Shown here: positions 6,357 through 7,452 of the stretch, piece by piece
Layout: every line of letters starts with the position of its first letter
Position numbering within the stretch: the stretch's first letter is position 1
Assembly (NCBI GenBank): GCA_021129915.1
Contig: JAJOKI010000032.1
Location: 1 to 7,452, forward strand
From: Methanocellales archaeon
GTDB lineage: Archaea; Halobacteriota; UBA148; JAJOKI01
DNA length: 7,452 nt
Reading direction: 5' to 3'
The notes under the pieces: model-generated
What the model saw: only the letters and a program-made list of their open reading frames with translations
Databases searched by the model: none
What the model was told of the DNA's origin: nothing
Made by a program: the position numbers and the translations under genes

Positions 6357-6750
6357 CTACGGGGATATTTCTTCAAATTCCTTTATTGGTATCTCTGCGC
6401 TCTTAAATTCGTCTTGAATAAATTCAAAAAATGATACTTTGGAAGCAAAGTCGTAGTAAATTTTCTCCTTCTCTTTCATCAATTCTTCATACATTCTCTC
6501 ACTTTCTCCTCAAACACCTCAGAATCATGGTTTAGGTCGGAACAGTTCATGACATATGTGTTCCGTGATTTCTTTGGTAGAAGCATCAGGGGCTACAATC
6601 TCTAACCATACCTTATTTTCATCAGGAAATGTCTCTCCATATACATATTCCCCTACAATTGGGGCGTCTTCTATAAATTGCAATTCTATATTTGCTCTGA
6701 TGCCGAGCTTTTCAGTCTTCTATGTCCTTGCGAAGGTCATCCTATTCCAT
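6357..6750 (-). pseudogene. Broken gene for a small putative zinc metallopeptidase (HExxH type)
   Basis: Joining three frames rebuilds one protein of about 125 residues. The ATG at 6750 has a strong Shine-Dalgarno sequence. Codon 3 is TAG, then DDLRKDIED follows. An extra base near 6714 shifts the frame; removing it continues as EKLGIRANIELQFIEDAP, VGEYVYGETFPDENK and EIVAPDASTKEITEHICHEL. After HEL the frame shifts again within 4 nt (6539-6542) to DLNHDSEVFEEKVREC. One base is then missing near 6500, after which EELMKEKEKIYYDFASKVSF leads to the TAG at 6357-6359. The pattern HEL...(P)DLNHDSEVF resembles HExxH...H peptidases, with the second His of HExxH lost in the gap. The family is inferred. 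The gene lay between methyltransferase genes and the nuclease, so it was probably part of the same cassette. Confidence 0.6.
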
Positions 6751-6752
6751 TA

Positions 6753-6980
6753 TTACCCTCCTTTATTTACTCTATAAATGAGCATATACTTGTGTGAAAT
6801 TTCAAGGTCTTCACCATGATCTATCTCAGAATTATTATTCTCGATGGATATGACCACCAACTCCTTTATTTTTAATTCCTTCCGGCCTTTAAGGGTTTTC
6901 TCAAGTTTTATGCCGGTAGAGTATATAGTTCCATCTTTTAATCGCTCATCGTTACAGATTATGGCCAGATATCCATAATC
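6753..6980 (-). pseudogene. C-terminal remnant of a second DNA amino-methyltransferase
   Basis: The minus frame from 6980 reads DYGYLAIICNDERLKDGTIY, then a segment ending in KELVVISIE, and finishes with LEISHKYMLIYRVNKGG and TAA at 6753-6755. The order of blocks (hydrophobic strand plus D-x-R, a Gly after about eight residues, K-E-L/I-V/I strand, then H-[EK]-Y-[LM] with a hydrophobic strand) is the same as in the neighbouring remnant at 6959-7452. This indicates the C-terminal part of an N6/N4 amino-methyltransferase. A stop (6981-6983) lies directly before it in frame, and no start or DPPY catalytic block is found, so the N-terminal half has been deleted. The piece is too short to predict specificity. 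Confidence 0.5.
6756..6764 (-). promoter_or_regulatory. Strong Shine-Dalgarno sequence of the broken peptidase gene
   Basis: AAAGGAGGG on the minus strand lies 5 nt before the ATG at 6750 and overlaps the last codons of the upstream methyltransferase remnant. This is a classic translationally coupled arrangement. It fixes the ancestral start and shows that the in-frame TAG at codon 3 is inside the gene. Confidence 0.65.
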
Positions 6981-7452
6981 TTATGTGTGGTGCAGGATAT
7001 TACAATTAAAGATAAGAGTTTATGAATGTTATTTAATTTGTTAAAATCATCAAATCCATTAATTATACAGTATTCCTTGCTATTGTATCGCTCAATTAAA
7101 TTTTGGATTGTCATATTATACCAATTCTTATGTTCAAAAATCCACACCGTAGTTGATTCTCAATCGGGTGTTGCTTTTTCGGTGAATATTTCTTAAAAAC
7201 GGCAAGATATTCGTGCGCTAATAAAAGAAAGTTATATTTTATACTGTTTTTATACCAAAAGCCGGTGGTTTTACAGTTATGCTGTCTTTTGATCACTAAT
7301 TCTTTAAGAGAAAAACCGTTCTTCAAATAAGAATCCCAAAGGGATAACATGCTTCTTTTTTCTCATATCCCCTATTAGCACTGCGCAATATCTGTCCTCT
7401 TTTAACACTCGATAATTTTCTTTCGCTACTTTAGACATCTCCTCTAAGAAGT
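6959..7452 (-). pseudogene. Frameshifted C-terminal part of a DNA N6/N4 amino-methyltransferase, 5' end outside the window
   Basis: Read from the right edge, FLEEMSKVAKENYRVLKEDR and YCAVLIGDMRKKKHVIPLGF form one frame, which stops at 7304-7306. A second frame continues the domain with NGFSLKELVIKRQHNCKTTG and then FLLLAHEYLAVFKK. A third frame supplies STTVWIFEHKNW and ends at 6959. These blocks (hydrophobic IGD-x-R strand, PLGF, GF.LKE..I, H-E-Y-L-.-V-F-K, VWIF) are typical of the C-terminal half of DNA amino-methyltransferases; the DPPY block would lie beyond 7452. The first junction (7331-7318) is also shorter than expected, suggesting a deletion of about 15-20 nt. The second shift is near 7157. 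The last 40 residues of the third frame (SKEYCIINGFDDFNKL onward) are not recognised and may derive from another gene. Specificity is unknown. Confidence 0.65.

Noticed and set aside
6742..6744. TAG at codon 3 of the peptidase remnant as pyrrolysine
   Set aside because: Some methanogens do read TAG as pyrrolysine, but the gene has three further frame-disrupting lesions, so a simple nonsense mutation is the better explanation.
6556..6777. Plus-strand open frame of 73 codons
   Set aside because: It is the reverse of the peptidase remnant, whose minus-strand frames form recognisable sequence and carry the Shine-Dalgarno site.
1..7452. CRISPR array, insertion sequence or replication origin
   Set aside because: No regularly spaced direct repeats, transposase-like frame with terminal repeats, or clustered origin-type repeats were seen on either strand.

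Overview
The window looks like the chromosome of a euryarchaeon, most likely a methanogen or methane-oxidising relative. The tRNA splicing endonuclease is a fused two-repeat (alpha2-type) EndA, known from Archaeoglobus, Methanosarcinales and haloarchaea. The glutamine synthetase is the alpha type of GSI, the TrpRS is of archaeal form, an Lrp/AsnC regulator is present, and TATA-like boxes precede several genes. The genus cannot be named from the sequence.

Layout. (1) 70-2016: glnA (minus strand) diverges from an Lrp/AsnC-family regulator gene (plus strand) across an AT-rich promoter region that holds a 16-bp palindrome. (2) 2017-2290: non-coding, with a TATA-like box, a short hairpin with a T-rich tail, and a stretch of about 165 nt whose ends are complementary (possible structured RNA, weakly supported). 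(3) 2291-4742: a translation/tRNA-maturation cluster of tRNA-Arg(TCG), endA only 16 nt behind it, and trpS 18 nt behind endA. The tRNA-endA gap is too short for a promoter, so the three are probably co-transcribed. (4) 4492-5286: a minus-strand LytM/M23-fold protein that keeps the predicted zinc ligands but lacks both catalytic histidines. Its frame runs about 250 nt into trpS on the opposite strand. (5) 5437-7452: a visibly more AT-rich accessory island on the minus strand. It contains an apparently intact DpnII/MboI-like restriction endonuclease gene and, upstream of it, the wreckage of other genes: a small HExxH-type putative metallopeptidase gene with four lesions, and C-terminal pieces of two related N6/N4 amino-methyltransferases carrying frameshifts and deletions.

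How the parts relate. The left two thirds is ordinary housekeeping: nitrogen assimilation with a plausible divergent regulator, then a tRNA-centred operon that links a tRNA gene, the intron-removing enzyme and the synthetase for tRNA-Trp (the archaeal tRNA that commonly carries an intron). The right third is a decaying restriction-modification island. The unusual point is that the nuclease reading frame survived while the neighbouring methyltransferase frames did not. All the lesions fall between about 6.36 and 7.45 kb while the genes to the left are intact, which favours real gene decay over general sequencing error.
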